Shown here piece after piece: positions 45,847 to 54,783 of a stretch of 64,000 nt of DNA. The position numbers were made by a program, and so were the translations under genes. Each line of letters starts with the position of its first letter. The stretch's first letter is position 1. The stretch comes from Streptomyces roseofulvus (GTDB taxonomy: Bacteria; Actinomycetota; Actinomycetes; Streptomycetales; Streptomycetaceae). Location: assembly GCF_039534915.1 (NCBI RefSeq), contig NZ_BAAAWE010000001.1, forward strand, positions 5,828,001-5,892,000, read 5' to 3'. The notes beneath the pieces are model-generated. The model ran no database searches. It worked only from the letters and a program-made list of their open reading frames with translations, and had not been told where the DNA came from.

Positions 45847-47192
45847 CGCGCACCCCCGAGAGGCATCGTCGCCAGCACGCCCGGCAGCTGCTCGCGGTCC
45901 AGCCGCAGCAGGCCGACCTTCGCCGTGCGCGCCGCCTGCTCCAGCGTCCGGCGGACCCGGACGAGTTCGTTGTCGGAACCGCCGGTGACCCGGACGTGGC
46001 CGCCGACCTCCATCGCGCCCTGGCGGTTCCCGCGCCGGACGGTGAGGCTGAACGTCGTGGCGTACGCGGGCACCGACGTCAGCAGCGACACCAGCCGCGG
46101 CAGCGGGGCCGCGCCCCGGCCGAGCTCGGGCCAGCGCCCGATCGCGTACGTGGTGTGCCAGCGGTCGTCGCACCGCCAGACCCGGGACGTCTCGGCGGTC
46201 CGCCGCTGCGGGGCGGCACCGGCCCGGCCCGCCCGCGCGGCCGCGTGCGGGCTCGTGCAGGCCGCCGTCGCGATCGCCGAGTTGACCTCCTCCTGGTCCA
46301 GGACGACCGCCTGGAAACCGGCGCCGGTGATCCGGCTCGCCAGGTGGTCAGCGATCCGCACCAGACAGCGCTGCGCGCCCTCCAGACCGCCGCCGCGCGC
46401 CGCGACCGCCTCCTTGCAGCGCTCCGGGTCCAGCTTCACCGCCACCCAGGTCAGCCGCAGCGCGGGCGCGCCGGTCCGCTCCTGGAGCGGGGTGTACGAG
46501 AGCCGGGCCACCGACTGCTGGGGGAGGTGCGGCGCCGGGGCGGGGCGCACCTGCTGCACCAGCTGGACCGACTCGACCACGATGTCGTCGACCTCCAGCG
46601 CGTCGCCGAGCAGCGTCATCGGGAAGGCGCGGGCGCCGAAGACCGGCCGCAGCGCCGAACCGCTCGCCTCGACGCGCAGCACGGCCGTCAGGAAGGTGCC
46701 GTCGCCCAGCATGCCCACCGTGCGGTGGTTGCGGTCGACGTACGGCTGCGCGCCGAAGCCGCGCACGCTCTCCGTCACCGGGGCGAGGGACGGGTCCGCG
46801 TCGGGCGCGGAGGGCTCGGTGTCACGCCGGCGCGACCGCAGCGCGAGCGCCGTCCCCATCCAGTCCTGCACGGCCTGGCCGCGGCGCCGTATCACCGCGA
46901 GGAGCACGAGGACGCCGGCGGCGACACAGGTGGGGACCAGCCAGAGACCGCCCAGCACGAAGCCGACGGCCACCAGGGCCAGCGCCGACTCCACCAGCAC
47001 CAGCTGACGCAGCTGCACGGGACCGATCCGGCCGGTGCGCGACAGCGGCCGCAGCGTGGTGGTCGCGGGGACGGCCTGCGGGCCGCCCGGAACCGGTGCC
47101 TCGGCGCCCCCGTTGCTGCGTTGCCGTCGGGAAGATTGAGGCGCTCGGCCGCTGGTCCGCCGCCCGTCGCGCGCACGCGTCGCCGTACCCAT
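45843..47192 (-). CDS. eccE: Type VII secretion protein EccE
   Basis: A 449-residue EccE, start ATG 47192 with GAGGGGG upstream; the frame stays open to 47276. After an Arg/Gly-rich N-terminal tail of about 50 residues, two membrane helices lie at residues about 62-100 (LVLVESALALVAVGFVLGG, LVPTCVAAGVLVLLAVI). The rest is the cytosolic EccE domain with FGAQPYVDRNHRTVGMLGDG. EccE sits at the periphery of the ESX membrane complex and stabilises it. It is divergent from eccB with 181 bases between; minus-strand TAGGGT (47259-47254) may be its -10. Confidence 0.85.
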   Translation of the reverse strand: MGTATRARDGRRTSGRAPQSSRRQRSNGGAEAPVPGGPQAVPATTTLRPLSRTGRIGPVQLRQLVLVESALALVAVGFVLGGLWLVPTCVAAGVLVLLAVIRRRGQAVQDWMGTALALRSRRRDTEPSAPDADPSLAPVTESVRGFGAQPYVDRNHRTVGMLGDGTFLTAVLRVEASGSALRPVFGARAFPMTLLGDALEVDDIVVESVQLVQQVRPAPAPHLPQQSVARLSYTPLQERTGAPALRLTWVAVKLDPERCKEAVAARGGGLEGAQRCLVRIADHLASRITGAGFQAVVLDQEEVNSAIATAACTSPHAAARAGRAGAAPQRRTAETSRVWRCDDRWHTTYAIGRWPELGRGAAPLPRLVSLLTSVPAYATTFSLTVRRGNRQGAMEVGGHVRVTGGSDNELVRVRRTLEQAARTAKVGLLRLDREQLPGVLATMPLGGAR

Positions 47193-47291
47193 CGCCGCGT
47201 TGCCCCCTCGTGTCCGTAATAGCCGAATTCCCTTGGGCGTTGACCGGGCGATCACCCTACCTGAGCGGTGAGACACGGGTGCCGCCAGGCA

Positions 47292-47297
47292 TAGTAG
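47292..47297 (+). promoter_or_regulatory. Possible -10 element of eccB
   Basis: TAGTAG lies about 77 bases before the eccB ATG within the eccE/eccB divergent region. A TGAGAC at 47269-47274 gives 17-base spacing but is a poor -35. Confidence 0.25.
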
Positions 47298-47373
47298 GGG
47301 GCGGCGGGACGGCGGACGGACCCGCCGAGTGTGGCAACCTGGTCGGCCGGCGGGGAGAGGGACGACACTTCAG

Positions 47374-48912
47374 ATGGCATCACGACGGGACGAACTGAAC
47401 GCCTACACCTTCGCGAAGCGGAGATTGGTCGCGCAGTTCGTGCAGCCGAACTCGACGGGTTCCGAGGAGGGCGCGCCGCGCCCGCTGCGCGCGGTGGTGC
47501 CGGGCGCCATCGTCGGCGTGGTCATCCTCGCCGGCTTCGGGGCCTGGGGCATGTTCAAGCCCGTCGCCCCCAAGGACTGGGACAAGCCCGGACAGAACGT
47601 GATCATCGCCGACAAGTCGACCACCCGGTACGTGGTCCTCAAGACGGGCGACAAGACCCAGCTCCACCCCGTCCTCAACATGTCGTCGGCGAAGCTGCTC
47701 CTCGACCCCGACAAGGACAAGATCATCACGGTCGCCGAGTCGGTCCTCGACAGCGGCAAGATCCCGCACGGCGCCACCCTCGGCATCCCCTACGCCCCCG
47801 ACCGCCTCCCCGACGAGAAGGAGGCCGGCGCCGCCAAGCGCTGGGCCGTCTGCGAGCGCCCCGGCGAGGGCGGCCGCGCCATCCAGAAGGCCGCCTTCGT
47901 CCTCGCCGCCCGCGAGGAGGCGAAGACCGACGGCCCCGAGCGGCTGACCGGCGGCCAGCTCCTCTACGTCGAGGGCCCCGCCCCCGACCGCACGCGCTAC
48001 GTGGTCGACGCGCAGGGGACCGCGTACCCCGTCGAGAAGGACGAACTGCTGCTGCGCCAGCTCGTCGGCCAGGGCCGCCCCGCCCAGCGCGTCTCCGAGG
48101 CGTGGCTGAACACCCTGCACAAGGGCGACACCATCTCCTTCCCCACCATCCCGGGCGAGCCGGGCGCCCGCGCCGAGATCAGCGGAATGCTGCCCGAGGT
48201 CGGCGACGTCGCCAAGGTCGGCATGGTGCTCTCCGCCTCCGACGGCACCGAGCGGAAGATGTACGTCGTCCTCCAGGACCGGGTCGCGCCCATCTCCGAC
48301 TTCACCGCCAAGCTGCTGCTCAACAGCCGCCAGCTCGTCGAGCTCGGCCAGGCCGGCAAGGCCACCGAGCTCAGCGGCGGCGCCTTCCAGCCGGGCGCCG
48401 CCTTCGGAGCGGACAAGAAGTGGCCGAAGGCCGAACCCGTCCCCGTCAACGAGGCCGGCACCGGCGAAGGCAGCCGCAACACCGTCTGCAACGTGCTCCG
48501 CGCGGTCGACGGGGACAACGGCGCCACCACCCTCAGCACCTGGGCGGGCAAGGACTTCCCCGCCACCCTGCCGACCGGCTCCAGCAGCGCCTACGTCACC
48601 CCCGGATCCGGCCAGCTCTTCCGCCAGTTCAAGGGCTCCACGACGACCAGCGGCTTCCTCTTCCTCGTCACCGACACCGGCCTGCGCTACGCGATGCAGT
48701 CCAACGGCGACACCGTCACCGACGACTCCGGCATCGGCTCCTCCGGCTCCGACGAGGAGAGGGCGGCCCGGCAGGCGGAGGCCCAGCAGGCGCAGAACCG
48801 CCTCGGCTACAAGAACATCGAGCCCCTCCCCATCCCCGCCGAGTGGTCCACGTTCCTGCCCACCGGCCCCCGCCTCTCCACCGGCGGCGCCCGCCAGCCG
48901 CAGGGCTCGTGA
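47374..48912 (+). CDS. eccB: Type VII secretion protein EccB
   Basis: A 512-residue EccB, ATG 47374. The family opening ASRRDELNAYTFAKRRLVAQF is followed by one membrane helix (about residues 40-62, VVPGAIVGVVILAGFGAWGM), and the rest is the large extracytoplasmic domain with the R1-R4 repeat arrangement (YVVLKTGDKTQLHPVLNM, LLYVEGPAPDRTRYVVDAQGTAYPV). EccB bridges the inner-membrane complex to the outside. Its stop overlaps the mycosin gene start (GTGA, 48909-48912), so the two are made together. Confidence 0.93.
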   Translation: MASRRDELNAYTFAKRRLVAQFVQPNSTGSEEGAPRPLRAVVPGAIVGVVILAGFGAWGMFKPVAPKDWDKPGQNVIIADKSTTRYVVLKTGDKTQLHPVLNMSSAKLLLDPDKDKIITVAESVLDSGKIPHGATLGIPYAPDRLPDEKEAGAAKRWAVCERPGEGGRAIQKAAFVLAAREEAKTDGPERLTGGQLLYVEGPAPDRTRYVVDAQGTAYPVEKDELLLRQLVGQGRPAQRVSEAWLNTLHKGDTISFPTIPGEPGARAEISGMLPEVGDVAKVGMVLSASDGTERKMYVVLQDRVAPISDFTAKLLLNSRQLVELGQAGKATELSGGAFQPGAAFGADKKWPKAEPVPVNEAGTGEGSRNTVCNVLRAVDGDNGATTLSTWAGKDFPATLPTGSSSAYVTPGSGQLFRQFKGSTTTSGFLFLVTDTGLRYAMQSNGDTVTDDSGIGSSGSDEERAARQAEAQQAQNRLGYKNIEPLPIPAEWSTFLPTGPRLSTGGARQPQGS

Positions 48913-50165
48913 GCGCGCCCCCGCGCCGGCTCCGGCGCCTCCCGCTCGTCGCCGCCGCGACGACGCTCTGCGCCCTCGGTCTGCCGCTCGCCACCGCCGC
49001 CCCGGCGGCGGCGGACGACGGCGGCCAGTGCACCTTCCCGAACAAGAAGTACGAGGGCCGCCCCTGGTCCCTCCAGCGCGTCCAACTCGACGAACTCTGG
49101 GCCCAGTCCACCGGCAGGAACGTCCGCGTCGCCGTCATCGACACCGGCGTCGACACCCGGAACCCCCAGCTGACCAAGGCCGTCGACGCCAAGAGCGGGA
49201 TCAACCTGATCCCGAAGGACGCCAAGGACGCCAACGGCTACAAGCTCAAGCGCGGCAAGGAGAACGGCACCACCGACACCGTCGGCCACGGCACCAAGGT
49301 GGCCGGCATCATCGCCGCCCGCCCCGCCAAGGGCACCGGCTTCGTCGGCCTCGCCCCGGACGCCACGATCATCCCCATCCAGCAGAACGACGCCGACGGC
49401 AACGGCACCGCGGTGACGCTCGCGACGGCGATCCGCCACGCCATCGCCAAGAAGGCGGACGTCATCAACATCTCCCAGGACACCGCGAACGCGGTCAAGC
49501 CCACCCCCCTCCTGGAACAGGCCGTCCGCGCCGCCCTCGACGCGGACATCGTGGTCGTCGCCTCGGCCGGCAACGACGGCCTCGGCGGCAACGTCAAGCC
49601 CACCTACCCGGCCTCGTACCCCGGCGTCCTCGCCGTCGCGGCCGCGGACCGCAACAACGAACGGGCCCAGTTCTCCCAGTCCGGCGACTTCGTCGGCGTC
49701 GCCGCCCCCGGCGTCGACATGGTCTCCACCGTCCCCGGCGGCGGCCACTGCGCCGACAACGGCACCAGCTTCTCCGCCCCGTACGTCGCCGGTCTCGCCG
49801 CCCTCATCAAGAGCGAGCACCGGGACTGGACCCAGGAGCAGATCGTCGCCCAGATCCAGCAGACCGCCGAACGCTCCTTCGCCGGCCACGACCGCCTCGT
49901 CGGCTGGGGCGTCGTCGACCCGGTCAGAGCCCTGACCGAGGACGACAAGCCCATCGAGAAGCCCGTCGCCGACGAAGGCGTCACCCGCGCCGAGGCCCCC
50001 ACCCCCGCCGCCGTCCACCTCGGCGAGACCCCGGAACAGCGCGCCGCCCGCCTCGCCACGTACATCGTCGTCAGCGGCGGCGTCCTCGTCGCGGCGATCG
50101 CGGGCTCGGCGGTCGCGGTACGGGACCACCGGAGGCGGCGGGCCGCGCTGACGGCAGGCCGGTGA
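48909..50165 (+). CDS. mycP: Type VII secretion-associated serine protease, mycosin 1
   Basis: A 418-residue subtilisin-like protease, GTG 48909 overlapping the eccB stop. A signal peptide covers residues 1-36. The catalytic triad is Asp78 (AVIDTGVD), His127 (VGHGTKVAG) and Ser287 (NGTSFSAPYVAG), with the oxyanion Asn in SAGND. A C-terminal membrane helix (IVVSGGVLVAAIAGSAVAV) and basic tail anchor it. Mycosins sit on the outer face of the ESX complex and are needed for stable secretion. Codon use matches the neighbours, unlike mycosin 2 at 52613. Confidence 0.94.
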   Translation: MSAPPRRLRRLPLVAAATTLCALGLPLATAAPAAADDGGQCTFPNKKYEGRPWSLQRVQLDELWAQSTGRNVRVAVIDTGVDTRNPQLTKAVDAKSGINLIPKDAKDANGYKLKRGKENGTTDTVGHGTKVAGIIAARPAKGTGFVGLAPDATIIPIQQNDADGNGTAVTLATAIRHAIAKKADVINISQDTANAVKPTPLLEQAVRAALDADIVVVASAGNDGLGGNVKPTYPASYPGVLAVAAADRNNERAQFSQSGDFVGVAAPGVDMVSTVPGGGHCADNGTSFSAPYVAGLAALIKSEHRDWTQEQIVAQIQQTAERSFAGHDRLVGWGVVDPVRALTEDDKPIEKPVADEGVTRAEAPTPAAVHLGETPEQRAARLATYIVVSGGVLVAAIAGSAVAVRDHRRRRAALTAGR

Positions 50166-50217
50166 TCATTGCAGACGCACACGGCTGATAGCGTCGATCA
50201 TGACAAACGAACTGTAG

Positions 50218-50242
50218 AAGTCTCGTGACGAACAAGAGACTT
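50218..50242. promoter_or_regulatory. 7-bp inverted repeat overlapping the ESX-substrate promoter
   Basis: AAGTCTC (50218-50224) and GAGACTT (50236-50242) form a perfect inverted repeat with an 11-base spacer. The right arm overlaps the first two bases of the -35 at 50241. It may be an operator or the terminator of mycosin 1. Confidence 0.45.
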
Positions 50243-50269
50243 GGGCCTGCCAGTCGCAATCACTAGAGT
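50241..50269 (+). promoter_or_regulatory. Promoter of the ESX substrate-like gene set
   Basis: TTGGGC (50241-50246), a 17-base spacer and TAGAGT (50264-50269) match the Streptomyces housekeeping consensus well. It lies about 100 bases before the first gene of the set. Confidence 0.55.
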
Positions 50270-50385
50270 GGTATGCGCGTGATCGGTGGATGGCGAGTCG
50301 CCACGATCGCAATGCAGGACAGCAGGAGCAAACGGGGAGGATTGGCTCGTGTTCGAGGTAACGGGTGACGGGGGCGGGTGCGACA

Positions 50386-50835
50386 GTGAGTGACCTTGAG
50401 CTCGGCGTCGGCGAACTGAAGAAGTTCCGTGACCGGATCGACGGAGTCATCAAGGACCTGGAAGGCGGCGCCGGCGGCGCCGCGAAGCTGGGCCAGAACC
50501 GCGTGACGCGCGACTCGCTCGGCACCGGGAAGATCGCCTTCGCCGAGGCCGACGGCTTCTTCACGGAGTACGAGCGCGTCCACAGCTCGCTCGTCGCCCT
50601 GTCGAAGTCCCTCAGCGGCCAGATCGAACTCCTCCAGATCGGCGTCCACGCGGCGGACGTCGGCTACCAGAACGTTGAGGACGAGCAGCGTCGGCGCTTC
50701 CACGAGATCCGCGCGCGCCTCAGCGAGGAGCGCGCCGAGGCCATCAGGCGCGAGGAGCTGGAGCGGAGCAAGAAGCCGGAACAGCCTGCGCAGGAGAGCC
50801 ATGGCACCCGGAGCGGCAAGAAGGACCTGGGGTGA
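50386..50835 (+). CDS. Small helical protein of the ESX locus, unassigned
   Basis: A 149-residue protein (GTG 50365 would add seven residues; both starts have plausible Shine-Dalgarno sequences). It is predicted mostly helical with heptad-like stretches (LGVGELKKFRDRIDGVIKDL, YERVHSSLVALSKSLSGQIELL, RRRFHEIRARLSEERAEAI) and looks like the WXG100/ESAT-6-like four-helix fold without a WXG turn. The C-terminal part is charged. It starts the gene set behind the promoter at 50241, with the next gene 6 bases after its stop. It is a candidate partner or chaperone for the 580-residue protein. Confidence 0.72.
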   Translation: MSDLELGVGELKKFRDRIDGVIKDLEGGAGGAAKLGQNRVTRDSLGTGKIAFAEADGFFTEYERVHSSLVALSKSLSGQIELLQIGVHAADVGYQNVEDEQRRRFHEIRARLSEERAEAIRREELERSKKPEQPAQESHGTRSGKKDLG

Positions 50836-50841
50836 CGACCG

Positions 50842-52584
50842 ATGAGTGAAGAGAAGAACCCGAACCCGAGCACGCCCCCGCAGCCGAACCTGACGCCCCA
50901 GGAGCAGGAGCAGGCGAAGGACACCGCGGACATCAACGCGGTCTACGCGACGACGAACGTCCTGGAGAAGCTGGACGAGGTCCTCCCCTTCGGCCTCGGC
51001 CCCAAGGGCAGCGTCTTCGGCTCGACGTCCTTCGAGGGCGCCCGCCTCAACGACATGCTCGACCTCCTCGACAGCGCCAACCCCTCCGACCTGGAGCAGG
51101 CCGGCGAGGCCCTGGAGGCGGCGACGAAGTCCCTCAACGCGGCCGCCAAGGAACTGAACACCTTCATCGGCAGTGTCGAGTGGAAGGGCGAGGCGGCCGT
51201 CGAGTTCCAGCGGTACGGCTCCGAGGTCGTCACCTACGCCTGGGACATCGGCAAGGTCGCCAACGCGGCCGGCTCCCAGCTGAAGGTCGCCAGCACCGGC
51301 CTGACCTCGGTCCGCAACGCGAAGCCGCCGCGCGACACCCGTGCCGACCAGAGGAAGCCCACCGAATTCTCGGAGCTGGAGAAGACCGAGAAGAAGGAGG
51401 AATACCAGAAGGCCGTCCAGGTGGAGAAGGACCGCCAGGAGGCCATCAACCAGATGAACCGCCTGGCGTCGTTCTACGCCGTCTCCAAGAGCACGCTGGC
51501 AGGGCAGGAGATGCCCAAGCCGCCGGAGGCGTACAAGGCGGCGGTACCTCAGCCGTCGGGCGAGAAGCGGACCCCATCATCTGGCGGTTTTGAATCAGGC
51601 ACGTCCCGCGAGGGCCTGTCGAGGCAGTCCTCCGGGCCCATCAGCTCCGTCGAGGACCGCACCACCCCGACGATGCCGCGCACCGGCGGGGAACTTGACG
51701 GATCCGAGCCGATCCGGGAGAAGCCCTCGGACGACACGAGGGTCCAGATCGACACGGTCCGTACGCCTCCGCCGCCCACGATCACCAACACCCCGCCCAC
51801 CCCGACGGCGCCCACCAACACCGCACCGCCGACCGGCCCCGGCATGCCTCCGCCGCTCACGCTCGGCACCCCGCCGCGCGCCGGCGGGCCCAAGATCACC
51901 GGTAACCCGGCGGGCCCCCGTACCGCGACCGGAAGGACCGGCCTCGGCCGTCCGGCCGGACCGACGACCCAGCCGGCCGTGGGCCGCGCCGGCGGCCCGA
52001 AGGGCCCGCAGGCGATGGGGCGTACGACCGGACCCACGAGCGCCCCCATGGCGGGGAGGCCGGGCAACCCGACGGGTTCACCGGCGGTGGGCCGTCCCGG
52101 AGGCCCGACGAGCTCTCCGGCGACGGGGCGCGCCGGCGGCCCCATGGGCCGCGCCAGCGGTCCGTCGGCCACGCCGCAGGCCGGTCGTGCCGGACAGCCC
52201 GTCACCGGGCGAACGGCCGGCGGCAAGGCCATCGTGGGCGGCACCCCGCAGCGCACCACCGGGGGGAGCACCGGATCCCGGATCCCGAGGGGCACCGTCG
52301 TCGGGAGCGAGGGCGCGGCCGGCCGCACGGCGGGGGCACGCCCCAGCCAGGCCGGAGTGGTCGGCGCCAACAACGCCAAGGCTGCTCCGCGTCCCGCCGG
52401 TCGGGGAACCCCCAGCTCCAACGGAGTGGTGGGGACGCCCCGTGGCATGGGCGGCCGCGGCACCCAGCGCCCGGGCCGTGAGGAAGAGGAGCGCGAGGGC
52501 TCGACGCGCCCCGACTACCTGACGGAAGACGAAGAGACCTGGAACAACCGCCGGCGCGGTGCCGTGCCGCCGGTGATCGACTAA
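50842..52584 (+). CDS. WXG-type ESX substrate candidate with Gly/Arg/Pro repeat tail
   Basis: A 580-residue protein, ATG 50842. Residues about 60-230 are helical with a WKG turn at Trp114 (SVEWKGEAAVEFQRYG), the shape of WXG100/PPE-like and EspB-like secreted proteins. Residues about 240-520 are disordered: Pro/Thr-rich, then repeats such as AGGPKGPQ, GRPGGPTSSPATGRAGGPMG. The C-terminus PDYLTEDEETWNNRRRGAVP contains a Tyr-x-x-x-Asp spacing (YLTED) that resembles the general type VII signal YxxxD/E; this is suggestive only. Base composition drops near 51540-51620 where the repeat region begins. Probably cargo of the ESX system. Confidence 0.78.
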   Translation: MSEEKNPNPSTPPQPNLTPQEQEQAKDTADINAVYATTNVLEKLDEVLPFGLGPKGSVFGSTSFEGARLNDMLDLLDSANPSDLEQAGEALEAATKSLNAAAKELNTFIGSVEWKGEAAVEFQRYGSEVVTYAWDIGKVANAAGSQLKVASTGLTSVRNAKPPRDTRADQRKPTEFSELEKTEKKEEYQKAVQVEKDRQEAINQMNRLASFYAVSKSTLAGQEMPKPPEAYKAAVPQPSGEKRTPSSGGFESGTSREGLSRQSSGPISSVEDRTTPTMPRTGGELDGSEPIREKPSDDTRVQIDTVRTPPPPTITNTPPTPTAPTNTAPPTGPGMPPPLTLGTPPRAGGPKITGNPAGPRTATGRTGLGRPAGPTTQPAVGRAGGPKGPQAMGRTTGPTSAPMAGRPGNPTGSPAVGRPGGPTSSPATGRAGGPMGRASGPSATPQAGRAGQPVTGRTAGGKAIVGGTPQRTTGGSTGSRIPRGTVVGSEGAAGRTAGARPSQAGVVGANNAKAAPRPAGRGTPSSNGVVGTPRGMGGRGTQRPGREEEEREGSTRPDYLTEDEETWNNRRRGAVPPVID

Positions 52585-52612
52585 CCACCCCCCGGAAGGC
52601 TCGGAAGTCAGG

Positions 52613-53902
52613 ATGACGGCAGGAATGATCGAGGGCGGCAGGCTTCGGCGAGCGCTGCTCAGCACCGTCGCGGTGGCGGTGGTGGTGGCCGGTGCTCCGT
52701 CCGCCGTTGCCGCTGACGTCCAGTCCCAGCAGTGGTATCTGGACGCCATGCACGCCGACGAGATCTGGAAGACCACGACCGGCAAGGGCATCAAGGTCGC
52801 CTTGATCGACACGGGCGTGAACTCGTCCACGCCGTCACTGCAGGGCCAGGTTCTGAAGGGCCTGGACGCCGCTGAGGCGGATGGTGATGAGACCGACGAT
52901 TACACCGGGCACGGCACCACCATGGCCGAACTCATCGTCGGGACCGGCAAGGGCGGTGGGCTCAAGGGGCTGGCACCCGGCGCCAAGGTCATTCCGTATC
53001 GGGTCAGTAACACCCAGCTCCAGAACGAGCAAGCGGTCAATGCTTTCGACATGCAGGAAGCGATCAAGGCCGCGGCTGACAGTGATGCCCAGATCATCAA
53101 CGTTTCATTCGGCTCCGAGTACTACAACGAGGACATCCGGGAAGCGGTCCAGTACGCCCACGGCAAGGGAAAGTTGCTGTTTGCCTCGGTCGGTAATGAA
53201 GCCAAGGAAGGCAACAAGAAGACCTACCCGGCCGCGTATCCCGAGGCGATCGCTGTGGCAGCGACCGACCAGAACGGCGTCGTGGAGGAGACTTCCCAAC
53301 ACGGCGACTACGTGGACATCGCTGCCCCTGGCGCGGACATCCCCGGCTGGTGCGACAAGAACTTCAAGAGCTATTGCACCGCAGGCGGTACCAGCAATGC
53401 CTCGGCCATCGCCTCCGCCTCCGCCGCCCTCATCTGGTCCGCGCACCCCGACTGGACGGGAAACCAGGTGCTCCGTGCCATGTTCGAGTCCGCGGCCCGC
53501 AGCGACGACTGGAAGCCGGGCACGGTCAGCACGTACCTCGGCCATGGCATCGTCCGCCCCAACGCCAACATCTCGCGCGGCGAGGGCAACCCGGGCGACC
53601 CGAACATCAGCCCCCTGACCAACGAGCCCACGGGCGGCGCCGCCGCAGGCAGCGCCACCCCCTCCACGGCCCCCTCGGCGACCACCTCCGAGGGCGCCTC
53701 GACCGCCCCCTCCGCAACAGCTTCGACACAAGCGCCCGACGGCAAGCCGACGTCCGGCTCCGCTGTGGCAGGCTCCACGGAGAGCGCGGCGAGCACGGAG
53801 GACGGCGGCAGCGCGACGGGGATCGTCATCGGCGCGGTCGCGGCCGTGGTCGTCCTCGCGGGCGTGGGCGTCGTGATCGCCCGCAAGCGCCGCACGGCCT
53901 GA
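52613..53902 (+). CDS. Second subtilisin-like serine protease (mycosin-like)
   Basis: A 429-residue S8 protease with a signal peptide (residues 1-33). The triad is Asp66 (ALIDTGVN), His100 (GHGTTMAELI) and Ser261 (GTSNASAIAS), with the oxyanion Asn in SVGNE. The usual Pro after the Ser motif is missing. A Ser/Thr/Ala-rich linker (about 335-395) and a C-terminal helix (TGIVIGAVAAVVVLAGVGVVI) follow. The 5' two thirds, to about 53400, use many A/T-ending codons (GTT, GAT, GGT, GAA, TTT), unlike the 3' third and the neighbours, indicating a mosaic origin. It lies among ESX cargo genes, so it may process them. Confidence 0.85.
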   Translation: MTAGMIEGGRLRRALLSTVAVAVVVAGAPSAVAADVQSQQWYLDAMHADEIWKTTTGKGIKVALIDTGVNSSTPSLQGQVLKGLDAAEADGDETDDYTGHGTTMAELIVGTGKGGGLKGLAPGAKVIPYRVSNTQLQNEQAVNAFDMQEAIKAAADSDAQIINVSFGSEYYNEDIREAVQYAHGKGKLLFASVGNEAKEGNKKTYPAAYPEAIAVAATDQNGVVEETSQHGDYVDIAAPGADIPGWCDKNFKSYCTAGGTSNASAIASASAALIWSAHPDWTGNQVLRAMFESAARSDDWKPGTVSTYLGHGIVRPNANISRGEGNPGDPNISPLTNEPTGGAAAGSATPSTAPSATTSEGASTAPSATASTQAPDGKPTSGSAVAGSTESAASTEDGGSATGIVIGAVAAVVVLAGVGVVIARKRRTA

Positions 53903-54004
53903 GGCCCGGCGGACGCCGGCCCACCCCACACATACCGACCTGCGCGCCGCGAACAGGCGGACGCAGCCTCGTTGAGAGAGAACCCGAGAAAGGGAGAGCG
54001 ACAC

Positions 54005-54367
54005 ATGTCAGTCTTGAAGGTTGGCGATCAGAGTCTCAAGGATTTCCAGGACGAGCTCACCCGCAAGTTCGATGACGTGAAGGGCCAGCTGCAGGCCCTC
54101 CAGGGCGTCATCGACAGCCTCGAAGGCCGCTGGAAGGGCATCGGCGCCGGCGCGTTCGACGCCAAGCAGACCGAGATCAACCAGGGCATGGTGCGGATCG
54201 CCAAGCTGATGCTGAACTTCCAGGAGGCCATCCAGGTCACCCGGACCACGTCCAGCAACACCGACGACGAGGTCGAGGCGGCCCTGCGCGGCGTCGACGT
54301 GACCGCGGGCTTCTCCGGCGACGCGGGCGCCGAGAAGGCCGCCCGTTCGGGCATCGCCGGCCTCTGA
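54005..54367 (+). CDS. esxB: WXG100-family protein, EsxB/CFP-10-like
   Basis: A 120-residue protein, ATG 54005 with AAAGGGAG upstream. Two helices flank the WKG turn (Trp43-Gly45, EGRWKGIGAGAF). WXG100 proteins form helical-hairpin dimers and are the hallmark cargo of ESX systems. It precedes esxA by 63 bases and most likely forms the heterodimer with it. Which of the pair carries the export signal is uncertain: no clear YxxxD/E motif is seen at either C-terminus. The tail of about 25 residues after the second helix is longer than in CFP-10. Confidence 0.9.
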   Translation: MSVLKVGDQSLKDFQDELTRKFDDVKGQLQALQGVIDSLEGRWKGIGAGAFDAKQTEINQGMVRIAKLMLNFQEAIQVTRTTSSNTDDEVEAALRGVDVTAGFSGDAGAEKAARSGIAGL

Positions 54368-54430
54368 CCTCCGGGTCGGAGCCACCGCACCAACCCCACC
54401 TGAACGACACCACCGAAAACCGGAGGGAAC

Positions 54431-54727
54431 ATGGCCGCCAACGACGGCATCATGCTCGTCACGTACGCGTCGCTCGATGACGCGGCGAACCAGATCGACG
54501 CGCAGGCGAAGCGGCTGGACGAGGCCCTGGAGGCCATCCAGACGAAGATCCGCTCGGTCTCCAGCACCTGGGAGGGTGAGGCGAAGACCGCCGCGGACGG
54601 CGCTCACGCCAAGTGGGACCAGGAGACGCGCGCGATCCACAACGCCCTGCAGAGCATCTCCAAGGCCGTCCGCCAGGCCGCCCCGGCCTACCAGGCGGGC
54701 GACAAGCGCGCCGCGGGCTTCTTCTAA
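54431..54727 (+). CDS. esxA: WXG100-family protein, EsxA/ESAT-6-like
   Basis: A 98-residue protein, ATG 54431 preceded by GGAGGGAA. The helix-turn-helix hairpin has WEG at Trp47-Gly49 (SSTWEGEAKTAAD). Length and spacing match the ESAT-6 family. Probable partner of the upstream WXG100 protein. A strong terminator follows, so esxB-esxA ends a transcription unit and the next genes need their own promoter. Confidence 0.92.
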   Translation: MAANDGIMLVTYASLDDAANQIDAQAKRLDEALEAIQTKIRSVSSTWEGEAKTAADGAHAKWDQETRAIHNALQSISKAVRQAAPAYQAGDKRAAGFF

Positions 54728-54748
54728 ACCGAAGGCCGCAGACGGCGA

Positions 54749-54783
54749 ACAGGGTGGGCGTGCACGGGAGGCGCCCACCCTGT
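54749..54783 (+). terminator. Terminator after esxA
   Basis: A perfect 12-bp stem, ACAGGGTGGGCG (54749-54760) with CGCCCACCCTGT (54772-54783), and 11-base loop, 22 bases after the stop. The rest of the gap to 54975 shows no gene. Confidence 0.8.
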
